From Lineus longissimus (lineage: Eukaryota > Nemertea > Pilidiophora > Heteronemertea > Lineidae), in NCBI RefSeq assembly GCF_910592395.1, contig NC_088322.1, positions 7,125,431 through 7,189,430 of the forward strand: a stretch of 64,000 nucleotides of DNA. The letters run 5' to 3'. Below, in pieces: positions 20,687 through 30,623 of the stretch; positions within the stretch are counted from its first letter, which is position 1; the number at the start of each line of letters is the position of its first letter. The notes under the pieces were generated by a model. It was not told where the DNA came from, searched no databases, and saw only the letters and a program-made list of their open reading frames with translations. The position numbers and the translations under genes were made by a program.

Positions 20687-22802
20687 CTTGTCACCTTCTC
20701 CTCGGGCGCTAATAGGCGACACTCCCTCGGACTCTGTCGTTGGGGGCCGACTGCGCCATTTCGCAGCCTTTTGGGTCGGATGGTGTCAAAAAGGCTCCCC
20801 AGTCCCGGACATGCTCCGGCACGGGGTTCGCCTCGATTTTGCCCATTCTCCCCCAACGACATCGACTCCCCACCCGGTAATACCCCCCGTGGACCTGGCC
20901 AGGGCCGAAGCCCTTCGGTCCGAGGTCAACTCCCTCCTCCAGAAGGAGGCTGTCACGGTGGTGGAAGACCACTCCTCCCCGGGCTTTTACAGCCACATCT
21001 TCTTGGTTCCGGAGAAGTCGGGAAAATGGAGATTGGTCATAGACCTGTCCAGCCTGAACCGGTTCCTCAGGGTACCCAGTTTCAGGATGGAAACAACAAG
21101 GTCAGTGGCAACAGCGGTGCAGCCCGACGATTGGGCCGTCTCCATGGACTTGCAGGATGCGTATTTTCACATCCCAGTCCATCCAGACTTTCAACATTTC
21201 CTTCGCTTTTACTTCGAAGGCAAAATTTATCAGTTTCAGGCCTTGCCTTTCGGCCTGGCTTCCGCCCCGCTTATTTTCACAACCGTCGTCAGGGCGTTCG
21301 CCGCCCCGTTTCACGCTTTGGGCTTCAAGCTCCATTGCTACTTAGACGACTGGCTGCTACGTTGCCAATCCCGTCCCCGTCTTCTCAAGCAGACTCGGTT
21401 CTTGCTCAAGACGGCGACCCAGGCCGGGTGGATAACAAACTTAGAAAAATCCGAGCTAGACCCGTCTCAGGATTTTGTCTTCGTGGGAGTACGTTTCCGT
21501 ACCAGAGAGGGCCTCATGTCCCCACCTCAGGACCGGGTCACCAAGATCCGGTCTCTGATTCGGGCTTTCCGTCGTCGAGACAGCGCCACAGCCAGACAGT
21601 TCCTGTCCCTGCTGGGCCTGCTCAATTCGGCGGCGGACCAGGTTCCTCTCGGTCGCCTGTATATGCGCCCCCTCCAGCTCCTCCTACTCTCGAGTTGGCG
21701 CCCCTTCTCGGACCCACTCGATCGAGCAGTAGCACTCCCTTCCATGCTACTGGAGGACGTTTGGAGGTTCTGGGGGACGGGGACGGAGCTCCTCCGCGGG
21801 GTGCAGCTCCGTCCGTTACCCCCCCAGATGTTCCTCTTCACGGACGCCTCCCTCTTCGGATGGGGGGCTCACCTGAACGAGGGCGACCTGACCACCAAGG
21901 GCACGTGGTCAGGGGAGGAGTCTCGCCTTTCGATCAATATTCTCGAAATGCAGGCTGTCATCCTAGCCGTGAAGGCCTTTTCGTCCCGGTTACGGGGTCA
22001 CAGGGTATCTCTGTTCTCCGACAACTCGACTGTCGTCGCCTATATTCGGAGACAAGGGGGAACGAGGTCCGACACTCTGTGTCGTCTGACATGGGACCTC
22101 CTACAATTTTGTCGTCGGCTGGACATCCAGCTCTTCCCCCGTCACATCCCCGGCAAGAGGAACATCCTGGCGGATGCTCTCTCCAGAGCCGATCGCTTAG
22201 TCCAGACCGAGTGGACCCTCCATCAGGAGATTGTGTCCCGGCTGGCCGGGATGTGGGATGCGCCGATTGTGGACCTTTTCGCCACTCGCCTCAACAAGAG
22301 ATTCACCCTGTATTACTCCCCTCTCCCGGACGACGAGGCCTTGGGAGTAGACAGCCTGTCGGCCTCCTGGGACGGCCTCAAGGCTTATGCATTCCCGCCA
22401 ACCCCTCTGTTGCTGCCGGTTCTGAACAAAGTGGCCTCATCGCGCGTCAGGCTTTGCCTGATCGCCCCTTGTTGGCCGAACCAAGCTTGGTTCCCGGTGT
22501 TGCTGGAGCTCCTGACGGACCACCCCCGCAGATTGCCGGAGTGGGACCGCCTGCTATATCACCCGATAGGCCGGGTCTACCATCAGGACCCTTCTTTCTA
22601 CAGGCTTCACGCCTGGAGACTATCGGGCATTTCCTCCGAGAGAGAGGCTTTTCGGAGGACGTTATCCGAAAAGTCGCTCAGCCTCAAAGACAGTCTACCC
22701 TTACATCATACGACAGTAAGTGGCTCGTCTTTCGAGACTGGTGCGGGGAGCACGGAGTTTCTCCGATCGCTCCCACTCTTCCCAACTTCCTCGATTTCCT
22801 AA
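20388..22802 (+). CDS. DIRS reverse transcriptase / RNase H
   Basis: The frame is open from 20388; the first ATG is at 20811. RT motifs in order: KSGKWRLVIDLSSLN, MDLQDAYFHIPV, LPFGLASAP and the catalytic YLDDW (about 21337). RNase H follows with its acidic residues in FTDASLFGWG, INILEMQAV, LFSDNSTVVAY and NILADALSR. After RNase H comes a segment (IVDLFATRLN, then FPPTPLLLPVL and APCWPNQAWFP) like the methyltransferase-like region found after RNase H in DIRS elements, though I cannot confirm a methyltransferase motif. All domains are undamaged. The C-terminal ~80 codons overlap the recombinase frame. Confidence 0.93.
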   Translation: MRGTLLPPDRPPARVPLHGPRAGDVSRSLDAPGVRRPLVGPRPRRAPPGLFVPEGRQKLRLQPAPPISATAPQVRAEVAGSPSAPSGHNSGRVAGAGVGDLSPSPRALIGDTPSDSVVGGRLRHFAAFWVGWCQKGSPVPDMLRHGVRLDFAHSPPTTSTPHPVIPPVDLARAEALRSEVNSLLQKEAVTVVEDHSSPGFYSHIFLVPEKSGKWRLVIDLSSLNRFLRVPSFRMETTRSVATAVQPDDWAVSMDLQDAYFHIPVHPDFQHFLRFYFEGKIYQFQALPFGLASAPLIFTTVVRAFAAPFHALGFKLHCYLDDWLLRCQSRPRLLKQTRFLLKTATQAGWITNLEKSELDPSQDFVFVGVRFRTREGLMSPPQDRVTKIRSLIRAFRRRDSATARQFLSLLGLLNSAADQVPLGRLYMRPLQLLLLSSWRPFSDPLDRAVALPSMLLEDVWRFWGTGTELLRGVQLRPLPPQMFLFTDASLFGWGAHLNEGDLTTKGTWSGEESRLSINILEMQAVILAVKAFSSRLRGHRVSLFSDNSTVVAYIRRQGGTRSDTLCRLTWDLLQFCRRLDIQLFPRHIPGKRNILADALSRADRLVQTEWTLHQEIVSRLAGMWDAPIVDLFATRLNKRFTLYYSPLPDDEALGVDSLSASWDGLKAYAFPPTPLLLPVLNKVASSRVRLCLIAPCWPNQAWFPVLLELLTDHPRRLPEWDRLLYHPIGRVYHQDPSFYRLHAWRLSGISSEREAFRRTLSEKSLSLKDSLPLHHTTVSGSSFETGAGSTEFLRSLPLFPTSSIS

Positions 22803-23677
22803 ACTTTTTGTTTACGGTTCGGAAGTTTTCGGTCCAGGGGGTTAAGGGCTATCGCTCTGCCATTGCCGTCACCCTTAGACTGACAGGCTCCTGGCAACCG
22901 GCTTGGGATGACGCCTTGTCATCGTTGCTTCGCAACATGTCTCTGGAGCGTCCCCGCTCCTTACATTGCGTCCCCAAGTGGGATCTCTCGGTGGTGTTAC
23001 GGGCTCTTATGAGATTTCCATTCGAGCCCTTGCACCTAGCAGATAGGAAGCATCTTACCTTTAAGACCGTCTTCTTGGTGGCCTTAGCTACGGCCCAGAG
23101 ACGGTCCGAGCTCCATGCCCTAGCTTTTGACAAGCTAGCCTTCAATGAGAGGGGCGCGGTCCTAGAATTTGTCCCAGGCTTTATTGCGAAGAACCAGGCG
23201 CCTTCCACCTCCAGGCGCCCGGTTCTTATTCCATCCCTTTCCAGGGTGGTCTCTCGAGACCTCCCGGATAGAACTCTCTGCCCCGTCCGGGCCTTGAGGT
23301 TCTATGTCGATAAGACCAAAGACCCTGCCGTCCGTCTCGGCAGAAAGCGTCTTTTTCTGTCTTATCGCGAGGGATTCACACGGGAGATTGCGCCCGCCAC
23401 GGTCGCCGGATGGTTGGTGGCCACCATCCGGCAGGCCTACTCCATGACTCTTCAGTCTCCGGAGCTTCGCCGCCTGGGTTCCGTGACGGCCCACGAGATT
23501 CGTGCCATCTCGACTTCATGGGCCGAATATAGGGGAGTCGCCTTGAACGAGGTCTTGGAGGCGGCGACGTGGAGTTCTCACTCCACTTTCTCCCAACATT
23601 ATATGCGCGATTGTTCCGTGATGACTGACGGTATGCTGTCTCTCGGTCCAATCGTCGCTGCTCAGCACGTAGTCTAG
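22560..23677 (+). CDS. DIRS tyrosine recombinase
   Basis: The frame carries the catalytic residues of tyrosine recombinases: Arg in ATAQRRSEL (about 23095), His and Arg in TAHEIRAIS (about 23490), and Tyr in FSQHYMRD (about 23600). A helical N-terminal DNA-binding part precedes it (LTSYDSKWLVFRDWC, PTLPNFLDFLNFLF). The enzyme inserts circular element DNA, replacing the integrase of LTR elements. No ATG lies near the start of the recognisable domain; the frame is open back to 20771 through the RT region, so I placed the start at the first recombinase-like residues. Expression by frameshift, splicing or reinitiation is unknown. The frame is intact to the stop. Confidence 0.9.
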
Positions 23678-24138
23678 GTTCTCCCTGCCTAGCCTACCCG
23701 CCGGACTCCTCACTCCGGATTCTCCGTCCTTCCCTCTAAAGATGGGGGGGAGGTGCGGACATTCATGCCGGGACGTGGTTCCCCTGTGCATGTGCCCCGT
23801 CCGGATGTCTTAGGTTGAGCCGCCTAGACTTTGTGGGTTGTCCCCGCACGCAGAGGGTGGTTACCCTCTTAAGTCCACACATTCTTTTGGCGAGGTGTGT
23901 GCTGAGCAAGTACCATGCGATGTGCTACCTTACTCTAGGGGGTAGTTGATAACCTTAAGGCCCTTTCCATTATTCTTTTATATGGTGGCCTGACCGTTGA
24001 GCCATGAGCATCCCCATTTCTCTTTGGTCTGGTTATCCCGGTCTCACCCGTTGGGTTCTGCTATGCGGCTTGGAGACAGTTCACGTCGCTACATGGTAAG
24101 TCACGTTTACCCACCTTCCTTAGGTTGTTGGTATTCGA
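23678..24138 (+). other. DIRS 3' non-coding region
   Basis: Between the recombinase stop and the internal complementary region. GC-rich, no coding content. Confidence 0.7.
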
Positions 24139-24234
24139 TGCAAAAGTCTGACCTGGGTAGAGTATGAACGACATAAAATTCCCATTTCCTGTGGAAATGT
24201 GATTTTATTAGTTCATACCTACCCAGGTCAGACT
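24139..24234 (-). repeat. DIRS internal complementary region
   Basis: The reverse complement reads from the right terminal extension (CCTGGGTAGGTATGAACT onward, to AAATGGGAA) directly into the left terminal extension (TTTTATGTCGTTCATACTC). It therefore covers both outer ends of the element, as needed for the circular intermediate of DIRS replication. Confidence 0.92.
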
Positions 24235-24284
24235 GCCCACCCGTCCGTCCCCACAGCAACGGGACTTACTTGAGTTGCTTGAGT

Positions 24285-24448
24285 AAAAAGTACTGGCAAT
24301 ATGGCGGCTTGCACGGTTGATGGGCTGTACAGGGGCGCCGCCTGGACGTAGCCTTGTGAACTGGCTGGTTATTTTTCTAATGTAATTAGTTAAATAATTC
24401 CTCGGGTAGATCCGATATGAGTACATATGCAAAAATCTGACCTGGGTA
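24285..24448 (-). repeat. DIRS right inverted terminal repeat
   Basis: Reverse complement of 17734-17897 with one mismatch over 164 bp. Confidence 0.93.
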
Positions 24449-24490
24449 GGTATGAACTAATAAAATCACATTTCCACAGGAAATGGGAAT

Positions 24491-24716
24491 GTCGAACTAC
24501 ACAATAGTGATACTGATGATTATCAGGCTCCTATTTTGTCAGACTATGTCGGCAGTGGAGACGATTCTGATGTCGGGGAAAGTGGCAATGCTGCTCCCGC
24601 CCCTGCCTGGGTGTGGAAAAAGTGTAATGGAGATGACTTTGACCCAGTTGACATTCCTTATACGGTCAGGAGGGCCTAAAAATATGCATGGGGGGCAATC
24701 TGGATCCAATTGACTT
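24491..24716 (+). pseudogene. piggyBac-type transposase, part 2 of 3
   Basis: It continues part 1 in frame from the codon GAT|GTC. The acidic stretch goes on (DTDDYQAPILSDYVGSGDD), followed by WVWKKCNGDDFDPVDIPYT, the segment just before the PGBD transposase core. A frameshift near 24665 leads to GGPKNMHGG. The frame then runs into the ~300-bp repeat block at about 24717. Confidence 0.8.
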
Positions 24717-24757
24717 TTTGGCTCACCGTAAGGGGAGTCTATATGATAGCGCTGTGT

Positions 24758-24797
<40 letters not shown>

Positions 24798-26436
24798 ATC
24801 CTAACAGTGGCACGTTTCTTAACTGCTAGGGCTATGAACTTGAAACTTTGTACACAGAATGCCCTAGGTCAGCTGACCTCTGACACTGATTTTCGGTCCG
24901 ATCTGATTCTCTGTTTGGCCACCAGGGGGCCAAATGTCGATATCTAAAAAGTGTGATATCTCGCTTATTAGTGACTTGTTTTCGATAAAACTTTTGTTGT
25001 AGGTACTCATAGCAAATATACATTTTATATTATACGGGTTTTTAATTTGACCTTGTTTTCAAGGTCGCAGAGGTCATATGGCGTAAATTGGCCATTAGAG
25101 TGTAAACTATGGCACGTTTCTTAACCACTAAAGCTATGAACTTGAAACTTGGTACATATAACCCCCTATATCACATAGCCTCTGGTGCTGAATTGTGGTT
25201 CGATCTGATTCCTAACTTTGCCACCAGGGGGCCAAAAGTGGAAATCTAAAAAGTGTGATATCTCGCTTATAAGTGACTTGTTTTCGATAAAACTTTTGTT
25301 GTAGGTACTCATAGCAAATATACATTTTATATTATACGGGTTTTCAATTTGACCTACTTTTCAAGGTCACAGAGGTCATATGGCGTAAATTGGCCATTAG
25401 AGTGTAAACTATGGCACGTTTCTTAACCACTAAAGCTATGAACTTGAAACTTGGTACATATAACCCCCTATATCACATAGCCTCTGGCGTTGAATTTTGG
25501 TTCGATCTGATTCCTAACTTTGCCACCAGGGGGCCAAAAGTGGAAATCTAAAAAGTGTGATATCTCGCTTATAAGTGACTTGTTTTCGATAAAATTCTTA
25601 TGGTAGGTACTGTTTTGAAGAATACATCACATATTATACGGGTTTTCAATTTGACCTACTTTTCAAGGTCACAGAAGTCATATGGCGTAAATTGGCTGTT
25701 AGAGTGTAAACTATTGCACGTTTCTTAACCAGTAAAGCTATGAACTTGAAACTTGGTGCATATAACCCCCTACATCAGATAACGTCTGATGTCGAATTTT
25801 GGCCTGATCTGATTCTTTATTCGGCCACCAGGGGGCCATAACGGAAAAAGGAAGAAGTGCAATATCTTGCCTATTTGAGTGAATTGTTTTCGATAAAATT
25901 TTATGGCAGGGACTCCTAGCAAGGATACATCACATTTCTTATGATTTTTGGATTTGACCTCCTTTTCTAGGTCACAGAGGTCAAATGGCGTAAATTGACC
26001 GTTCGAGTGTAACTATGGCACGTTTCTTAACTGCTAAAGCTATGAACTTGAAAGTTGGTACATGTAACCCCCTACATCAGATAATCTCTGACACCGAATT
26101 TTGGCCTGATCTGATTCTTGATTTGGCCACCAGGGGGTCAAAACTGAAAAAGTAGGACGTGCAATATCTCGCTTATAAATGACTTTTTTTCGATGAATTT
26201 TTTATTGCAGGGACTCTTAGCAATCACACGATATTGATCTTGTTGATGTCATAGACAATTATTGGTTGGATCATAAACTTATATATACTGCCCTGTCTTA
26301 TTACTTGACATCAATACACATCTAAAAAAAGTCTTCATGCCTGATTGTGTTCACCATATTCTCCTCTAAACTAAGCATGATCCTGCCTAATAAAAGATGT
26401 ATACGGTGAGCACAATGGCCCCTGGCCGTTTCATTC
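24717..26436 (+). repeat. Five ~300-bp units of a dispersed repeat
   Basis: It starts TTTTTGGCTCACCG and ends near GGCCCCTGGCCGTTTCATT. Five units with a spacing of about 302 bp each begin near GGCACGTTTCTTAAC (24808, 25109, 25411, about 25714, 26016). Each holds GAACTTGAAACTTGGTACA, a GGCCACCAGGGGGCC motif and TTTCAAGGTCACAGAGGTCA. Units 2 and 3 are nearly identical; the outer ones are more diverged. Relatives lie at 11921-12240 (one unit) and, inverted, at 39208-40144. No protein-coding capacity; it is inserted in the piggyBac pseudogene. Confidence 0.88.
24759..24797 (+). repeat. (TCG)n microsatellite
   Basis: About 12-13 uninterrupted TCG triplets near the left end of the repeat block. 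Confidence 0.95.
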
Positions 26437-27270
26437 AATCTCTATATCACGGATGAACTGGTTACACACATTGTTACTGAGGCTAATAGATTTGCACAAC
26501 AGTATACATGGCGGCTAAAGGTGATCAACTCAAGGATAACTCACGTGCAGAAGTATGGAAACCGGCTAACCCTGAAGAAATGATGACTTTTCTAGGGTTG
26601 ATTCTTCTCATAGGCGTCGTTTTCAAACCACGTATCCACATGTATTGGGCCACTGACGAACTGTTGTCCACCCCAATATTCGTCCAAGTAATGACGAGGG
26701 ACAGATTTCAGTTGATTATGAATTTTTTCCACTTTGTTCCATGTTGTATACTTCCACAGGGCTCTCATTGAGAACGCTGGAAAAAAGGATAGGAATGGTA
26801 CTGATATCAGGAAACCATCTTGCATCCTGTCGTACAATAAACAGATGGGGGGAGTTGATATGGTTGATCAACAGCTGCATGAAATTCACACCTTACCCAA
26901 GATGTACAAATGGTACAGAAGGCTGGTTCTTCGCCTTGTTATGCAATGTACACTGAATGCACACTGAATGCACACAGGGTCTATCAGTTTCATACTGGGA
27001 ATGAAATGTAGATTTTTTGGTTTTTGCACCTTGTCATTGGCTCCCTTCTCACATCAAGTCCTCGCCTAAATCAGGAGTTAGTAGCTCATGGGGCAGTAGC
27101 AAGGCTTTCTGGTAGGCACTGGCCGGCAAAGAAGAAGGCAGGGGAAGGAGCAGCTCAGACGAGGCCATGCAAGATGTGCAGAGTTTGTTACGCAAAGGGC
27201 CTGTAGTGGCTTAATCTTGTGAGGACTCTTCTTGCAATGAACTTCAACACGTGCTTTACAAAACTTCTCT
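26437..27270 (+). pseudogene. piggyBac-type transposase, part 3 of 3
   Basis: Resumes with LYITDELVTHIVTEANRFA, then after a one-base shift EEMMTFLGLILLIGV and YWATDELLSTPIF. RDRFQLIMNFFHFV follows, all of the DDE_Tnp_1_7 fold start. The central part with the first two catalytic aspartates is missing. The sequence jumps to SCILSYNKQMGGVDMVDQQ (third catalytic Asp region) and YKWYRRLVLRLVMQC. After further stops come LSGRHWP and CKMCRVCYAKGL, remnants of the C-terminal Cys-rich domain. The internal deletion plus shifts make it inactive. No right terminal repeat was found. Confidence 0.85.
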
Positions 27271-28356
27271 TTAATGGTCAAACACGGTAAACTGAAATAC
27301 ACAAATTGAACCCAAACTAAATATTATGACATGTATGAAAGGCTCAGACTGGGTTCCCGAGACGGGGAACCAAAGAGGGAATAATATTATACAAGTGAGT
27401 GAAAAAAGGCCTATAAAAACTTACATAACATTTTCCACTTTGTCCTCTATAAACACTACGATATGATTTAAGGATTATGCGTAAGAGAGAGAGAGAGGGA
27501 GAGTGCATCCGTGCGGAAACGACAACAATCATCACCGGAGAATCCCGTGACGTCACCCAACACTCCCTGTGGCATTGCAACGTAGCCGAGGAGGGTGACG
27601 TCACAGGAAATGTAAAGAAGAAAAAACCCGCGAAAAACCCACATGGTGAAGCGCCGACAGGGCCTGAGGACCGAAACAGGTGGGAAACTAAAAACCATCT
27701 GGGTTTGCAAAACCTGCCCATCAGGACCAGGTCTGCATTAAAAGAAAGTTGTTTTGAAGCCTTCCACACAAAACTTGACTATTCAAAATAAATAAGGCCA
27801 GCATAAGATGACATAATATCTTCAAGATGACCCACATAATTACAAACATTCTGACATTTCACGCCAATGTGATTATAAACTTTTTATAATGAGTAAGACA
27901 TTCATGGTAATTGACATTATCAAGCTGAGGAGTATAAAATCAAAACTGTGTTCATTTCAGGTACTTCATAGTGAATTGGAGTTTTTCAAATAAAATCACT
28001 TTTCAAAAACAAAAATTGAAATTTCTCAAATTTTTTCAGGGTTGTGGAGGAGACATACCAGTCAATTAAAATATAAAAAACAGAAAGAAAAACTAACAAG
28101 AAATACAATTTCAGTAATGTTTTATTGAACAATTTCAAATAAAAGTGAAATTCAAGATGTGGGTGTCTGCAATAAAGTGATTCCATTTAGTACGTTTTGT
28201 GAATAGAAATTAAATGGTTAGAAAAAAAAGGTGGATAAATCCCAACATGTTTTGTGTCGTTTCTCAAAATTATAAACAAATTCTACATTTTTGTACGTGT
28301 TGTGTTTTTAATTTTTGATGCACAGGGGATTCATTGGTTCTCTTTTTTCATTGCAG
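27271..28356. other. Intergenic upstream of zinc-finger exons
   Basis: Mostly AT-rich sequence with a GA-rich tract at 27480-27503 and a GC-richer island at 27500-27680. A 104-codon open frame there (27477-27791) is Lys- and Glu-rich, without a domain I recognise. Confidence 0.4.
27548..27603. promoter_or_regulatory. Two perfect CRE palindromes
   Basis: TGACGTCA occurs at 27548-27555 and 27596-27603, 40 bp apart, within GTGACGTCACC and GGTGACGTCAC, which are mutually inverted. The motif is the full CREB/ATF site. It may mark a promoter of the zinc-finger genes downstream or the ends of a small repeat; nothing here proves use. Confidence 0.35.
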
Positions 28357-29348
28357 AACCAACCCCAACCCATCTTGAATTTGGAGTCCAAACCAAACTT
28401 CACCAAATATGCGCTAAACTACATGTAGGAAAAGCCGAAAACCCATCATCATTTGGAAATTTGCCAGTTGGAGTGCCATCATATCAAGACACACACGGTG
28501 AAAAATTGTTCCAAGTCTCTCCAGTAGAATTTGCAGACGATTTTCATGTTGATCTGTATAAGCCCTGTCTTTGTAAACAATGTGGAAAGGCGTTCTCTGG
28601 GAAATCTGCTCTGGAAATTCATGAGCGTTTCTGTGTCGATAAAAAATCCGTGCTCTTCCAGTGCCAGTTGTGTGACAAAGTATTCGAGCGGAAATGTAAC
28701 TACACGCGGCATAAATGTTCCCTTGTCGAGGAACGGCCACATAAGTGTAAACTCTGTGAGAAGACCTTTGTGCGACCGAGTCACCTCGCTTGTCATGAGT
28801 TAATCCACACGGGGAAAAAGCCATTCAAGTGTAAATATTGTGAGAAAGGTTTCACCGAGAAGCCAAACCTTGCACGACATGAACTCATCCACACTGGAGA
28901 GAAACCTTTTGAGTGCAAATCGTGTTGCAAGGTGTTCACACAGAAGTGTCACCTGATCAGACACGAGCGTATTCACACCATGGAGCGGCCGTTTGAGTGT
29001 ACGCACTGCGGGAAAGCGTTCATCCAGGAGAGTCATCTGGTACGTCACGAATTGATTCACACAGGCGAGAAGCGGTACCAATGTAAATACTGCCAGAAAA
29101 GATTTACGCAGAACAGTAGCCTCACGAGACATGAGCAGATTCATTTACCGAACACTGAAACAAGCCCAGCTAATGTCAATACCAGACAGACGGAAATCGA
29201 TTCTAAAAATGTTTGTGGTCCAGTGGGACCAGTAGATCTTCAGAAAAGTCAGGCGGGGCCAGTCAATCTTCAAGGTAGTCTGAAAGTACCAACTGATTTA
29301 ACAAATAGTTCAGGAGGACCTGCTGGCTTTCAGAAAAGTCTGCTGTGA
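28357..29348 (+). CDS. C2H2 zinc-finger terminal exon 1
   Basis: A terminal exon after the acceptor TTTTTTCATTGCAG ending at 28356. It enters in phase 1, needing one base from an upstream exon I cannot identify. Fingers: two atypical ones (CKQCGKAF...HERFC and CQLCDKVF...RHKC, each with Cys in place of the last His), then five canonical C2H2 fingers with TGEKP-type linkers (about 28740-29150). One linker is TMERP. The C-terminal tail has an imperfect GPV-D/N-LQ-S repeat. Sequence-specific DNA binding in the nucleus is expected for the family. The expansion and arrangement resemble lineage-specific zinc-finger clusters. The 5' part of the gene is missing from this model. Confidence 0.85.
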
Positions 29349-30623
29349 CTGGTGGATTTTTACAATAGTCGAGCTTGACCCTGTTGATCTTCAAAGTAGT
29401 TTTAAAATTGATTTTACAGACAGTTCAGGAACACATGTTGTTTTTCTGTAGAAGTCCGATGGGACCAGTGGATTGAATAAAAAGTTGAGCTTGACCAGTC
29501 AATTCTCAGAAAAGTTCGCAAGAATGAGCTGATTTAACCAGACCAGACAGTGAAATAGCAATTAAAAACAGTCCAGCAGGAGTTGACCAGTTGATTTTGC
29601 AAGTCGTGTTTTTAAATGATCAAAATACATTTTTGTAATCCAACATGACTTACGAATTTGACCAAACCTGACATAGTCCAGCTGGACAGCTTGATTTTAC
29701 AGCCCTTCGAGGAAGTCCATTTGTATGTGACATTGTATGATGAATATTACTTGTAAAGATCTTTTTATCAATATTAACGTATGCAAATAGTGTGAACTGA
29801 GGTTTCCTCGAAAGAGTATACTTACACAACGTGAACATATTTACACACACCGGAGAAAAGCTCTGAATACGAATGGTCTGAGATGAGGTTCACTCCAACA
29901 AGTGGTCTTTAATACAAAACTTAAACAGGTAACATCCGTTCCATGGGAACGAGTGAATGGGTACTGCCCAAAAGGAGATCACCTGTACATGTAGTACTAA
30001 TGCAATGCACTACATGCACTACTAGTACTCCCCTGTCTGGCCAATGGTTTTGCCTGTCTGATGTTACACCTTTAAGCTGTGTATTCATATTGGTGAGAAA
30101 AAAAATTGATGCGAGCATTTTTCAAAATCTAATGGATAAAATGATTGAAGTGCATTTCATATCATTGGTACGGTTCATGACCATTCATGAATGTCATCCG
30201 GTGTCCCATCCTGACTTGCACGCGTTTGCGTCACCACTATCGGGCGAGTGATTTAGCGATCTCAAAACATTGCGGGTCAAGATGCCGTCGTCCATTCTCC
30301 AAAGCAGACATAATATTGATTCAGGCATATCCTAAAGGGTTAAAAAGGGTAATTTTCTGATTGGTGTTTGTGCTCAGAAGCTCACACGTAGCTACACTTG
30401 TAGTATACGTGTTTGTGGAATGGTTTAAAGATACCTAATGGATGCGCAAAAAACGTGTAGAATGACTACATATGTGTATAAATTAAATAAAATGGATGGA
30501 TTTTTGTTTTAGCGATAAAGCACAAGCAGTCTTTCTATTCAAAATGTGTTGTTCACTTAATTTCATTGTTGGTCATGTAAAAACATACTGGGGTGTATAA
30601 GTTGGTTCTTTCTCTCATTGCAG
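29349..30623 (+). other. Downstream repeats and finger remnants
   Basis: 29349-29640 continues, at DNA level, the degenerate repeat encoding the protein tail (GACCAGT-GAT motifs). At about 29785-29910 decayed finger sequence is visible (GFLERVYLHNVNIFTHTGEKL, with a stop and shifts). The rest shows no gene. Confidence 0.5.

Larger units (their letters stand above)
17714..24490 (+). mobile_element. Full-length DIRS-like retrotransposon
   Basis: A 6.8-kb GC-rich element in AT-rich surroundings. It carries three overlapping coding frames (gag-like; RT/RNase H; tyrosine recombinase) and 164-bp inverted repeats differing at one position. Outside these are non-repeated end extensions of 20 bp (17714-17733) and 42 bp (24449-24490). 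An internal complementary region at 24139-24234 is the reverse complement of the right end joined to the left end, which fixes both boundaries. This terminal design and the recombinase in place of an integrase define DIRS elements. Flanks share only AT, consistent with recombinase-type insertion without a classical target duplication. It is inserted in a piggyBac transposase gene. Confidence 0.93.

Noticed and set aside
18251-23791. Many minus-strand open frames in the GC-rich DIRS region
   Set aside because: They are shadows of the plus-strand retrotransposon genes produced by GC-rich codon usage.
24759-24797. TCG repeat as a coding Ser/Arg/Val tract
   Set aside because: It lies inside a non-coding dispersed repeat with no open frame.
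27477-27791. 104-codon open frame as a gene
   Set aside because: No recognisable domain, no splice support, and composition reflects a GA-rich tract.
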